Assembly (NCBI GenBank): GCA_945897515.1 | Contig: CAMDFO010000005.1 | Span: 40,912-104,911 of the forward strand | Direction of reading: 5' to 3' | Source: Rhodoplanes serenus | GTDB lineage: Bacteria > Pseudomonadota > Alphaproteobacteria > Rhizobiales > Xanthobacteraceae | Length of the DNA: 64,000 nucleotides | In this document: in pieces, positions 39,969 through 48,829 of the stretch | How positions within the stretch are numbered: the stretch's first letter is position 1 | Layout of the letters: the number at the start of each line of letters is the position of its first letter | Notes under the pieces: generated by a model | What the model was told of the DNA's origin: nothing | Seen by the model: the letters and a program-made list of their open reading frames with translations, nothing else | The model's database searches: none | Program-made: the position numbers and the translations under genes

Positions 39969-40973
39969 GTGAAGGACTTCTGGCTCTCCTGCGGACACCA
40001 CCTGCTCGACCGCGACGACGGCGGCGGGCTCCTGGTGACCGACGACTTCCTCAAGGTCTATCTGGCCCGGCCCGAGCTGGTGCCGCCGCCGGAGGCCTGC
40101 GCGGCCGAGCGCGCGCTGCATTCCGCCATGCTGGCCGATCCGCGGCGGCCGGTCGCGGCAGCCGAGATCGCCGCGATCGAGGACCCGGATGCACGCGAGA
40201 ACTGGGAGGTGATGATCGCCTTCCGCGATCACCTGACCGGCCACCGCACCATCGAGGCCGCCTATCTCGACATCATGCGGCGCGGCATCAAGTTCCCTCA
40301 CCTGTTCGTCAACCAGCTCGTCCACGTCATCCTGCGCAGCGCGCTCGACGGCTGCGAGGACCCCTACGTGCTGCGCGCGGCCGAGCTGTTCTTCCGCCCA
40401 CAGAAGATGACGCTGCACGACGGCTCGCTGATCGCGGCCGACGAGGAGACCATCGCCGGCACCGGCAAGACGCCGGTGTCGCCCCTGGTCTCGATGCTCG
40501 GCCTGCCGGACGCCGCCGCGATCGACGTCATCAACGACGACAACGCCGACCATTATTTCGAGCACAGCGACCAGTTCCATGTGGCGATCGACCTGACCTC
40601 CGGGCGGCGCGGGCTCGAAGCGCTGGCGCAGGCGATCGCGCGCTGGGTCGAACATCTGATCGGCGTCGAGGTCACGGTCGAGCCGTTCACCGAGGTGCAG
40701 GACGCCAATCTCTCCTGGTATGTCGGGCTCGACGCCGCCGGCACCCGGATCGGCGACGCGCTGTGGAACGGCGAAGCGCTCGATGACGCGCGGCGCGCCA
40801 GCGTGGTCGGGCTGTTCCGGCTGAACTTCAAGGACCCGAACGTCGCCGCGGAGCGGGTCAAGGGCGAGCCGGTTTATCTGATCATGGCGATGGACGCCGA
40901 CAAGGTGCTCCGCCTCAAGCCACAGAACCTGGTGACGGGACTGCCGATCAAGCATCTGGAGGCGGTGAGTTGA
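39969..40973 (+). CDS. DUF6352-type protein (GTG start)
   Basis: MKDFWLSCGHHLLDRDDGGGLLVTDDFLKVYLARPELVPPPEACAAERALHSAM. Confidence 0.68.
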   Translation: MKDFWLSCGHHLLDRDDGGGLLVTDDFLKVYLARPELVPPPEACAAERALHSAMLADPRRPVAAAEIAAIEDPDARENWEVMIAFRDHLTGHRTIEAAYLDIMRRGIKFPHLFVNQLVHVILRSALDGCEDPYVLRAAELFFRPQKMTLHDGSLIAADEETIAGTGKTPVSPLVSMLGLPDAAAIDVINDDNADHYFEHSDQFHVAIDLTSGRRGLEALAQAIARWVEHLIGVEVTVEPFTEVQDANLSWYVGLDAAGTRIGDALWNGEALDDARRASVVGLFRLNFKDPNVAAERVKGEPVYLIMAMDADKVLRLKPQNLVTGLPIKHLEAVS

Positions 40974-41476
40974 GCGCGCTGGTGCGGATCCGGGTCGGCG
41001 TCGTGGTCGAGCGCCACAAGGCGACGTCGCCGTGGATCGACTTCATCTGGCGGCCGGCCGCCGTGATGCTTGGCGAGCCCGCGGCCGCGTCATGGACCGC
41101 GCTGAGCGAAACCGAGACCGTGGCAACGTTCTACGCCGGCAGCATCGACGTCGAACTCCATCCCGGCGAGACCGCGCAGTACCGCGACAACCTCTCGACC
41201 GGCGAGCCGAAGCTGTGGGTGGTGATGCGGCCGACCGGGGTGGAGCCGCCGTTCGAGATCGTGCGGGTCACCGCCGACTCTTCGGAGGGCGAAGGCTACA
41301 CGGCGGCCGGTGGCGATATCGTCGAGCCGGTGGCGATGCCGGAGCCGGTGTGGGACGCGGTTGACGGCTTCATCGCGCAACACCACGTCGAGCGTCCGTT
41401 CTACAAGCGCCAGCGCAACCGCGCCGATCCCGAGGCGCTGGGACGCCGCGCGGTCGTGCGCGAGGACGACGAATGA
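40970..41476 (+). CDS. DUF3305 domain-containing protein
   Basis: RIRVGVVVERHKATSPWIDFIWRPAAVMLGE; 4-bp overlaps with both neighbours. Confidence 0.75.
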   Translation: MSALVRIRVGVVVERHKATSPWIDFIWRPAAVMLGEPAAASWTALSETETVATFYAGSIDVELHPGETAQYRDNLSTGEPKLWVVMRPTGVEPPFEIVRVTADSSEGEGYTAAGGDIVEPVAMPEPVWDAVDGFIAQHHVERPFYKRQRNRADPEALGRRAVVREDDE

Positions 41477-42189
41477 GCGAGCCGGAAAATTTCCTGACGC
41501 GCTGGTCGCGCAAAAAACGCGAGACCGAGCGCGAGGCCGAGCAGAAGATCGAGCAGGCGCCGCCGGCAGCCGATGCGACCACACGGGATCAGGAGCCCGC
41601 CGCGGGCGAAACCGCCGTCGCGGAGAACAAGGAGGCTGAGGCCGATCTCTCAAAGCTGCCGTCGCTCGATTCGATCGCCGCGGAAACCGACATCACGGGC
41701 TTCCTGCAACGCGGCGTTCCCTCCGACCTGACCCGTGCGGCACTTCAACGCGCATGGGCGACCGATCCTGCGATCCGCGACTTCATCGGCATCGCCGAGA
41801 ACCAGTACGACTTCGCCACCGGCACCGGCATTCCGGGCTTCGGCCCGCTGAATGCGGCGGACAACGTGGCCCGGATGGTGGCGGACATCGCGCGCGAGGG
41901 TTTCAAGGCGCTGGAGCCCACCGAGGCCGAGCGGGCCGCGGCCGAAGCCGAAACGCCCCTAGAACCGCACCATTCACCGGTTGCAGAAGCAAGTCAGCCA
42001 TTGCGGCTGCCCGAAGCATCCGAGCCTGCTTCCGAAGGTCATGAGCGCCCAGCGGAGATCATGCCAGACGCCGACAAAGAAATTGTGCATCGCGATAAAG
42101 TAGATGCTGCGATGCAGCAAGATATTTCCGATCCCGAATACAGCCCATTGCCCATCTGCCGGCCGCATGGCCGCGCCCTGCCTGAATAA
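41473..42189 (+). CDS. DUF3306 domain-containing protein
   Basis: ENFLTRWSRKKRETEREAEQ...LPSLDSIAAETDITGFLQRGVPSDLTRAALQRAWATDPAIRDFIGIAENQYDF. Confidence 0.78.
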   Translation: MSEPENFLTRWSRKKRETEREAEQKIEQAPPAADATTRDQEPAAGETAVAENKEAEADLSKLPSLDSIAAETDITGFLQRGVPSDLTRAALQRAWATDPAIRDFIGIAENQYDFATGTGIPGFGPLNAADNVARMVADIAREGFKALEPTEAERAAAEAETPLEPHHSPVAEASQPLRLPEASEPASEGHERPAEIMPDADKEIVHRDKVDAAMQQDISDPEYSPLPICRPHGRALPE

Positions 42190-42294
42190 TTCCCGGCCCA
42201 TAGCCTCAGACTATTGACCCCCCGGCGGCTGTTCCGTACCGTTTGGAACTGTTCTCATTCGAATCCAGCTGCAAAGTTTTTGAGCAATCCGGCT

Positions 42295-43068
42295 ATGCGC
42301 GACCCCGGACTCCAAGAGGCGATCAACGCCGTCGGCGGCGTCAGCGAACTGGCGCGGCGCATCGGAATTTCACAACCCTCGGTCTCGAATTGGGATCGCA
42401 TCCCGGCCGAGCGCGTGGTCTCGATCGAATCCGTCACCGGCGTCGACCGCGCGATTTTGCGCCCCGATCTGTACGGCGTCGCCGCGGCCGGCGACGCCGA
42501 CGAGGTCGACGTGGCGCGCGCACAGGAATATGCGCTGCTCGCCGCCCTGCTGGCGCGCGCGCCGGACGCCGCGCTGCTGCAGCGGCTGGCCGGTCTGCGC
42601 GGCGACATCAGTCCGCTCGGCGTTGCCCATGCGGGACTGGCGGAAGCCGCCGGTTCGATGTCGGTCGATGCGATCGAGCGGGAATACTTCGACCTGTTCA
42701 TCGGGCTCGGCCGCGGCGAGCTGCTGCCCTACGGCTCCTTTTATCTCACCGGCTTTTTGCACGAGCGCCCGCTGGCGCGGCTGCGCGACGATCTGACGAT
42801 GCTCGGCATCGAGCGCGCCGAAGGCCAGGTCGAGCCGGAGGATCACGCTGCGATCCTATGCGAGATCATGGCGGGTCTGGCTTCGGGACGCCTGAGCGCG
42901 CCGTCAGGCAGCGACGAGCAGATCTTCGAGAAGCATATCGCGCCCTGGATGGGGCGCTTCTTCACGGACTTGGAGCGCTCCGAAGCGGCGAATTTCTATC
43001 GCCACGTCGGCGCGCTGGGACGCGTGTTCTTGGACATCGAGATGGAGGCCTTTGCGCTGCCCGCGTAA
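42295..43068 (+). CDS. TorD/DmsD-family chaperone with N-terminal YdaS/Cro-like HTH
   Basis: HTH: LQEAINAVGGVSELARRIGISQPSVSNWDRIPAERV; TorD: EREYFDLFIGLGRGELLPYGSFYLTGFLHERPLARLRDDL. Confidence 0.8.
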   Translation: MRDPGLQEAINAVGGVSELARRIGISQPSVSNWDRIPAERVVSIESVTGVDRAILRPDLYGVAAAGDADEVDVARAQEYALLAALLARAPDAALLQRLAGLRGDISPLGVAHAGLAEAAGSMSVDAIEREYFDLFIGLGRGELLPYGSFYLTGFLHERPLARLRDDLTMLGIERAEGQVEPEDHAAILCEIMAGLASGRLSAPSGSDEQIFEKHIAPWMGRFFTDLERSEAANFYRHVGALGRVFLDIEMEAFALPA

Positions 43069-43112
43069 CGCGAAGGGCGGCGCACGGCCGATCAACACAG
43101 GAGGAAACGGCA

Positions 43113-43316
43113 ATGAAACCAGCAGACAAGCCGAGCGTGGACCGCCGTAAGTTCCTTCGCGGATTGGGAGCGGGCGCCGGTATCGCGGCGACCGCCACGC
43201 CCTTCGCCACGTCGGCGCATGCCGACAGCGAGAGCAACGATGAAAAGCGGAAGGCCCGCTACAAAGAAACCGATCACGTGAAGATGTTCTATCGCGTGAA
43301 CCGGTATCCGGGCTGA
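43113..43316 (+). CDS. Small Tat-signal protein of the formate dehydrogenase operon (FdhX-like)
   Basis: 67 aa, DRRKFLRGLGAGAGIAATATPFATSAHA Tat leader; KETDHVKMFYRVNRYPG tail; RBS aggaggaaac upstream. Confidence 0.7.
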   Translation: MKPADKPSVDRRKFLRGLGAGAGIAATATPFATSAHADSESNDEKRKARYKETDHVKMFYRVNRYPG

Positions 43317-43330
43317 GGGGAGAAGCGCAC

Positions 43331-46276
43331 ATGCTCATCAAACGCACAGAACGACAGGCTCGCCGCGGCACGCTCGCGGGCGCGCTCGCCTCGCAATCCG
43401 GCGGCACCCTCGATCGCCGCAGCTTCCTGCGCCGCTCCGGCCTTGCGGTCGGCGCGCTCGCTGTCGTCGGCGCACTGCCGCTCGGCAGCGTGCGCAAGGC
43501 GCAAGCCGGCCCGCCGCCGGCCGCCGGCGCCGCGGTCACCCGCGTCAAGGCGATCTGCACGCACTGCTCGGTCGGCTGCACCGTCATCGCCGAGACCCAG
43601 AACGGCGTGTGGATCGGCCAGGAGCCAGGCTGGGATTCTCCGATCAACCGCGGTTCGCACTGCGCCAAGGGCGCCTCAGTGCGCGAGCTCGCCCACGGCG
43701 ACCGTCGCCTGAAGTATCCGATGAAGCTGGTCAACGGCCAGTGGCAGCGCATCTCCTGGGACGTCGCGATCAACGAGATCGGCGACAAGCTCGCCGAGAT
43801 CCGCGGCAAGTCCGGACCGGACTCGGTGTACTGGCTGGGCTCCGCGAAGTTCTCCAACGAGGGCGCCTACCTGAACCGCAAGTTCGCGGCCTATTGGGGC
43901 ACCAACAACGTCGACCATCAGGCGCGCATCTGCCACTCCACCACGGTCGCAGGTGTCGCGAACACCTGGGGCTACGGCGCGATGACCAACAGCTACAACG
44001 ACATCCGCAACTCCAAGACCATGATCATCATGGGCGGCAATCCCGCGGAGGCGCATCCGGTGTCGCTGCAGCACCTGCTGGAAGGCAAGGAGCTGAACAA
44101 GGCGAACTGGATCTCGATCGATCCGCGCATGACGCGCACCGCCGCCCACGCCACCGAATACGTCCGCATCCGGCCCGGCACCGACATCCCGGTGATCTGG
44201 GGCATGCTCTGGCATGTGTTCAAAAACGGCTGGGAGGACAAGGAGTTCATCAAGCAGCGCGTCTACGGCATGGACGACGCGCTGAAGGAAATCGAGAAGT
44301 GGACCCCTGAAGAAGTCGAGCGCGTCTCCGGTGTGCCAGGCGAGCAGCTCAAGCGCGTCGCCAAGATGTTCGCGACCGAGAAGCCGGCGACGCTGATCTG
44401 GTGCATGGGCGCCACCCAGCACACGGTCGGCACCGCCAACGTGCGTGCGTTCTGCACCGCGCTTCTGGCGACCGGCAACGTCGGCACCTTCGGCGGCGGC
44501 GCCAACATCTTCCGCGGTCACTGCAACGTGCAGGGCGCCACCGACCTCGGCCTCGATATCGGAACGCTGCCGCTCTACTACGGCATCGCCGAGGGCGCGT
44601 GGCGGCACTGGTCGCGGGTCTGGGAGACCGACTATTCCTGGATGCAGGCGCGCTTCGCCTCCAAGCAGTTCATGGAGACGCCCGGCATCCCGTCGACCCG
44701 CTGGTTCGACGCCGCGATGCTGCCGAAGGATCAGGTCACGCAGAGCGACAACCTCAAGGCCATGATGGTGATGGGCCACGGCGGCAACACCATCGCCCGC
44801 ATGCCGGAAGCGGCAAAGGGAATGGAGAAGATCGAGCTGCTGGTGGTCGTTGATACGGTGCCGACCACCTGGGCGGCGCTCTCCGAGCGCAAGAACGGCA
44901 CGTATCTGCTGCCGTGCGGCACGCAGTTCGAGAGCCGCGGCTCGCGCACGGCCTCCAACCGCTCGCTGCAGTGGTACGAGCCGGTGGTCAAGCCGATCTT
45001 CGAGGCGAAGGACGACTACGAGATCATGTATCTCCTCGCCAAGAAGCTCGGATTCGCCGAGCAGATGTTCAAGAACATCAAGGTCGAGAACAACCTGCCG
45101 GTGGCCGAGGACATCCTCCGCGAAATCAACCGCGGCGGCTTCTCGACCGGCTACTGCGGCCAGTCGCCGGAGCGCCTGAAGAAGCACATGGCGAACCAGA
45201 AGGACTTCGATCTGGTCAGCCTGCGGGCCAAGGACGGACCGGCCAAGGGCGACTACTACGGTCTGCCGTGGCCGTGCTGGGGCACGCCGGAGCTCAATCA
45301 TCCGGGCACCCACACGCTCTACAACACCAGCCTCCACGTCATGGACGGCGGCGGCACGTTCCGCGCCCGCTTCGGCGTCCAGCGCGTGGTCAAACAGACG
45401 GTGATGGAGAACGGTGTCGAGGTCGAGAAGGAGGTCACGCACAACCTGCTCGCCGAAGGCTCCTACTCGGTCGGCTCGGAGATCCAGGACGGCTATCCGG
45501 AGTTCACCTACGCGGTGCTGCAGAAGCTCGGCTGGGACAAGGACCTGACCGCGGCGGAGCTTGCAACCATCCAGCGGATCGGCGGCAACAACCCGGGCAC
45601 CGTGTCCTGGGCGATCGATCTGTCGGGCGGCATCCAGCGCGTCGCGATGGCGCACGGCTGCATCCACTACGGCAACGGCAAGGCGCGCGCCAACGCGTTC
45701 GGTCTGCCCGACGCCATTCCGGTGCACCGCGAGCCGATCTACACGCCGCGCATGGATCTGGTCTCCAAATACCCGACGCTGCCGAACCGGCGGGAGTTCC
45801 GCCTGCCGAACGTCGGCTTCGACATCCAGAAGGCCAACGTCGAGAACAAGATCGGCGAGAAGTTCCCGATCATCCTCACCTCGGGACGCCTGGTGGAATA
45901 CGAAGGCGGCGGTGAAGAGACCCGCGCCAACAAGTGGCTCGCCGAGCTGCAACAGGACTCGTTCATCGAGATCAACCCTGCCGACGCATCGGCGCGCAAC
46001 ATCAAGGACGGCGCCTGGGTCTGGGTCGACGGCCCGGTCGGGGCCAAGGCCAAGGTCAAGGCGCTGGTGACCGAGCGGGTCGGTCGGGGCGTGGCCTGGA
46101 TGCCATTCCACTTCGCCGGCTGGTTCCAGGGCGTCGATCAACGCGACAAGTACCCGAAGGGCGCGGACCCATACGTGCTCGGCGAAAGCGTGAACACCCT
46201 GACCACCTACGGCTACGACCCGGTCACGGGCATGCAAGAACCCAAGGCCACGCTCTGTCAGATTCGGGCAGCATAA
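43331..46276 (+). CDS. fdhA: Formate dehydrogenase alpha subunit (molybdopterin; Cys-type), Tat signal
   Basis: LDRRSFLRRSGLAVGALAVVGAL; CTHCSVGCTV...CAKGA [4Fe-4S]; QARICHSTTVAGVANTWGYGAMTNSYNDIRNSK with Cys codon tgc at 43931-43933 at the Sec position. Confidence 0.93.
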   Translation: MLIKRTERQARRGTLAGALASQSGGTLDRRSFLRRSGLAVGALAVVGALPLGSVRKAQAGPPPAAGAAVTRVKAICTHCSVGCTVIAETQNGVWIGQEPGWDSPINRGSHCAKGASVRELAHGDRRLKYPMKLVNGQWQRISWDVAINEIGDKLAEIRGKSGPDSVYWLGSAKFSNEGAYLNRKFAAYWGTNNVDHQARICHSTTVAGVANTWGYGAMTNSYNDIRNSKTMIIMGGNPAEAHPVSLQHLLEGKELNKANWISIDPRMTRTAAHATEYVRIRPGTDIPVIWGMLWHVFKNGWEDKEFIKQRVYGMDDALKEIEKWTPEEVERVSGVPGEQLKRVAKMFATEKPATLIWCMGATQHTVGTANVRAFCTALLATGNVGTFGGGANIFRGHCNVQGATDLGLDIGTLPLYYGIAEGAWRHWSRVWETDYSWMQARFASKQFMETPGIPSTRWFDAAMLPKDQVTQSDNLKAMMVMGHGGNTIARMPEAAKGMEKIELLVVVDTVPTTWAALSERKNGTYLLPCGTQFESRGSRTASNRSLQWYEPVVKPIFEAKDDYEIMYLLAKKLGFAEQMFKNIKVENNLPVAEDILREINRGGFSTGYCGQSPERLKKHMANQKDFDLVSLRAKDGPAKGDYYGLPWPCWGTPELNHPGTHTLYNTSLHVMDGGGTFRARFGVQRVVKQTVMENGVEVEKEVTHNLLAEGSYSVGSEIQDGYPEFTYAVLQKLGWDKDLTAAELATIQRIGGNNPGTVSWAIDLSGGIQRVAMAHGCIHYGNGKARANAFGLPDAIPVHREPIYTPRMDLVSKYPTLPNRREFRLPNVGFDIQKANVENKIGEKFPIILTSGRLVEYEGGGEETRANKWLAELQQDSFIEINPADASARNIKDGAWVWVDGPVGAKAKVKALVTERVGRGVAWMPFHFAGWFQGVDQRDKYPKGADPYVLGESVNTLTTYGYDPVTGMQEPKATLCQIRAA

Positions 46277-46288
46277 GGAGCAACGATC

Positions 46289-46885
46289 ATGGCAAGGATG
46301 AAATTTCTCTGCGACGCCGATCGTTGCATCGAATGCAACGCTTGCGTCACCGCCTGCAAGAACGAGCATGAAGTGCCGTGGGGCATCAACCGCCGGCGCG
46401 TCGTCACCATCAACGACGGCAAGCCGGGCGAACGGTCAATCTCGATGGCCTGCATGCACTGCACCGACGCGCCGTGCGCGGCGGTGTGCCCGACGAATGC
46501 GTTCTATACGACGGCCGATGCCGTGGTGCTGCATTCGAAGGACATCTGCATCGGCTGCGGCTATTGCTTCTACGCGTGCCCGTTCGGCGCGCCGCAATAT
46601 CCGAAGGTCGGCAACTTCGGCTCGCGCGGCAAGATGGACAAGTGCACCTATTGCGCCGGCGGCCCGGAAGGCGACAGCACCAAGGCGGAGTTCGACAAGT
46701 ACGGAACCAACCGCCTGGCGCAGGGCAAGCTCCCGCTGTGCGCCGAGATGTGCTCGACCAAGTCGCTGCTCGCCGGCGACGGCGACATCATCGCGCAGAT
46801 CTACAAGGAGCGCGTGGTGAAGCGCGGCTACGGCTCCGGCGCCTGGGGCTGGAAGACCGCCTACAAAGAAACGATCGCATCTTGA
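46289..46885 (+). CDS. fdh3B: Formate dehydrogenase (FDH3) beta subunit, ferredoxin-type
   Basis: CDADRCIECNACVTACKNEHEVPWGINRRRVVTIN; CMHCTDAPCAAVCPTNAFY; CIGCGYCFYACPFGAPQYP. Confidence 0.93.
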   Translation: MARMKFLCDADRCIECNACVTACKNEHEVPWGINRRRVVTINDGKPGERSISMACMHCTDAPCAAVCPTNAFYTTADAVVLHSKDICIGCGYCFYACPFGAPQYPKVGNFGSRGKMDKCTYCAGGPEGDSTKAEFDKYGTNRLAQGKLPLCAEMCSTKSLLAGDGDIIAQIYKERVVKRGYGSGAWGWKTAYKETIAS

Positions 46886-46977
46886 CGATCGCCATGGCGG
46901 GCGGGCCTGCGCAAACCACGCAGCCCCGCCCGTATCGCAAGCTAAGCGGGGCACAGAAAATTCAGGGAGGACGCGGC

Positions 46978-48015
46978 ATGGCGCGATTTTTGGCGCGATT
47001 TTTCGCACAGGCTCGTTTCATCGTCGGGGCATTGGCGCTGCTGTTCGTTGTCACGCTCGGGCCGGTTTCGGCCCAGCAGCAGCCGACGTCGGTCAATCCG
47101 ACCGCGAGTGCGGTCAAGGAGGACGAGCTCCTCCGGCAAATGCGCATCATCAGCGGCCGCGGCACCATTCCGGATGCCCAGTCCTACAATCTGGAACAGC
47201 CGGCCGGCCGCGAGTGGCGCGAATTCCATCAGGTCACGCTGCCTTGGATCGGCGCCATCGCCGTCCTCGGCATGCTGGCGCTGCTGGTTGGGTTCTACCT
47301 GTGGCGCGGCATGGTGAAGATCGAGAGGGGCCGTTCGGGCCGCACCATCGTGCGCTTCAACGCGTTCGAGCGCTTCACCCACTGGGTGACGGCGAGCTGT
47401 TTTATCGTCCTGGCGATCAGCGGGCTCAACATCACCTTCGGCAAGTCGCTGCTGCTGCCGCTGCTCGGACCGGAAGCCTTCACCGCATGGTCGCAGTGGG
47501 GCAAGTATGCCCACAACTACCTGAGCTTCCCGTTCACCATCGGCGTCGTGCTGATCGCGCTGATCTGGATCACCGGCAACATCCCGAACAAGACCGACGT
47601 GGAGTGGCTCAAGCGCGGCGGCGGCATGGTCGGCAACGACCATCCCCCGGCCTACCGGTTCAACGCCGGCCAGAAGATGATCTACTGGATCGTCATCCTC
47701 GGCGGCACCGCGGTCGCGGTCTCCGGCTATCTGCTGATGTTCCCGTTCTACGGCACCACCGTGGCGGGGATGCAACTCGCGCAGATCGTCCACGGTATCG
47801 TCGGCGTCCTGTTCGTCGCCGCCATGCTGGCGCACATCTACATCGGCACCATCGGCATGGAAGGCGCCTTCGAGGCGATGGGGACCGGCACGGTGGACGA
47901 GAACTGGGCCAAGCAGCACCACGCGCTCTGGCTCACGGAGGAGCAAGCCCGCACCGGCCCGAACGCGTCGCAGTCCCAGGGACAGGCCCGCGCGGCAGCC
48001 ACGCCGGCGGAATAG
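46978..48015 (+). CDS. Formate dehydrogenase gamma subunit (cytochrome b556-type)
   Basis: IVRFNAFERFTHWVTASCFIVLAISGLNITFGKSLL; GQKMIYWIVILGGTAVAVSGYLLMFPF; HIYIGTIGMEGAFEAMGTGTVDENWAKQHH. Confidence 0.92.
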   Translation: MARFLARFFAQARFIVGALALLFVVTLGPVSAQQQPTSVNPTASAVKEDELLRQMRIISGRGTIPDAQSYNLEQPAGREWREFHQVTLPWIGAIAVLGMLALLVGFYLWRGMVKIERGRSGRTIVRFNAFERFTHWVTASCFIVLAISGLNITFGKSLLLPLLGPEAFTAWSQWGKYAHNYLSFPFTIGVVLIALIWITGNIPNKTDVEWLKRGGGMVGNDHPPAYRFNAGQKMIYWIVILGGTAVAVSGYLLMFPFYGTTVAGMQLAQIVHGIVGVLFVAAMLAHIYIGTIGMEGAFEAMGTGTVDENWAKQHHALWLTEEQARTGPNASQSQGQARAAATPAE

Positions 48016-48042
48016 CTCGATTCACAAGGTTTAACGACAAAG

Positions 48043-48074
48043 CGCCCGGCGGAAACGCCGGGCGTTTTGCTTTT
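48043..48074 (+). terminator. Rho-independent terminator downstream of the fdh operon
   Basis: cgcccggcg-gaaa-cgccgggcg followed by ttttgctttt. Confidence 0.88.
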
Positions 48075-48093
48075 GGGAAACACTCTTCCCAAT

Positions 48094-48170
48094 GTCATCG
48101 CCCGCGCAGGCGGGCGATCCAGCAACCATCGCTCCCGCCGCCTGGATGCCCCGCCTTCGCGGGGCATGAC
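48094..48170. repeat. Composite palindromic element
   Basis: gtcatcgcccgcgcaggcgggcgatcc...ggatgccccgccttcgcggggcatgac. Confidence 0.75.
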
Positions 48171-48201
48171 ACCCGAGAACCTTAGGCTGCTATATAGGTC
48201 C

Positions 48202-48735
48202 ATGCGCATCATCGGACTGGCGGGCTGGAGCGGATCGGGCAAGACCACGCTCATCACCAAGGCGATCCCCCGCCTGATCGCGCGCGGCTGCCGGGTGTCC
48301 ACCCTCAAGCATGCCCATCACGGCTTCGACCTCGACACGCCTGGCAAGGACTCGTTCATGCACCGCTCAGCCGGCGCAACCGAGGTTCTCATCAGCTCCG
48401 GCAAGCGGTTCGCGCTGCTGCACGAGTTGCGCGACGAAGCGGAGTGGGACCTGCCCGCGCTGCTCGCAAAGCTCACGCCGGTCGACCTGGTGCTGGTCGA
48501 AGGCTTCAAGCGCGACCGCTTTCCCAAGCTGGAAATCCACCGCGCCGAAAACGGCAAGCCTCTGCTGCATCCTGACGATCCCCACATCGTCGCGGTCGCC
48601 TCCGATACGCCGCTGCCGCAAGCCAAGGTGCCGGTTATCGACCTCGACGACATCGAGGCGATCGTCGACATGCTGCTGGCACGCGCCGTCCCGCTCGATC
48701 AGGCGCTCGCGATGGCCGGGAGCGCCCAGGCATGA
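48202..48735 (+). CDS. mobB: Molybdopterin-guanine dinucleotide biosynthesis protein B
   Basis: MRIIGLAGWSGSGKTTLITKAIPRLIARGCRVSTLKHAHHGFDLDTPGKDSFMHRSAGA. Confidence 0.92.
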   Translation: MRIIGLAGWSGSGKTTLITKAIPRLIARGCRVSTLKHAHHGFDLDTPGKDSFMHRSAGATEVLISSGKRFALLHELRDEAEWDLPALLAKLTPVDLVLVEGFKRDRFPKLEIHRAENGKPLLHPDDPHIVAVASDTPLPQAKVPVIDLDDIEAIVDMLLARAVPLDQALAMAGSAQA

Positions 48736-48783
48736 TCCGGACAAGTGGAAGCCGGTTTTCCTATAAGATCATGCATGAAAACA
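48731..48783. repeat. Small palindromic unit catgatccggacaagtggaagccggttttcctataagatcatgcatgaaaaca
   Basis: atgatc...gatcat ends; resembles a common intergenic sequence of Rhizobiales (recalled, not searched). Confidence 0.5.
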
Positions 48784-48829
48784 AAGCGGGCTACGCATGA
48801 TTCAGTTTGCACAAATCTGGCTCTAGCGT

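Noticed and set aside
43931-43933. Possible selenocysteine codon in fdhA
   Set aside because: Codon is TGC (Cys), not TGA; no SECIS needed.
43676-46369. 897-aa ORF antisense to fdhA
   Set aside because: High-GC codon-bias shadow of a real gene; low-complexity Arg/Asp/Val-rich translation with no motif.
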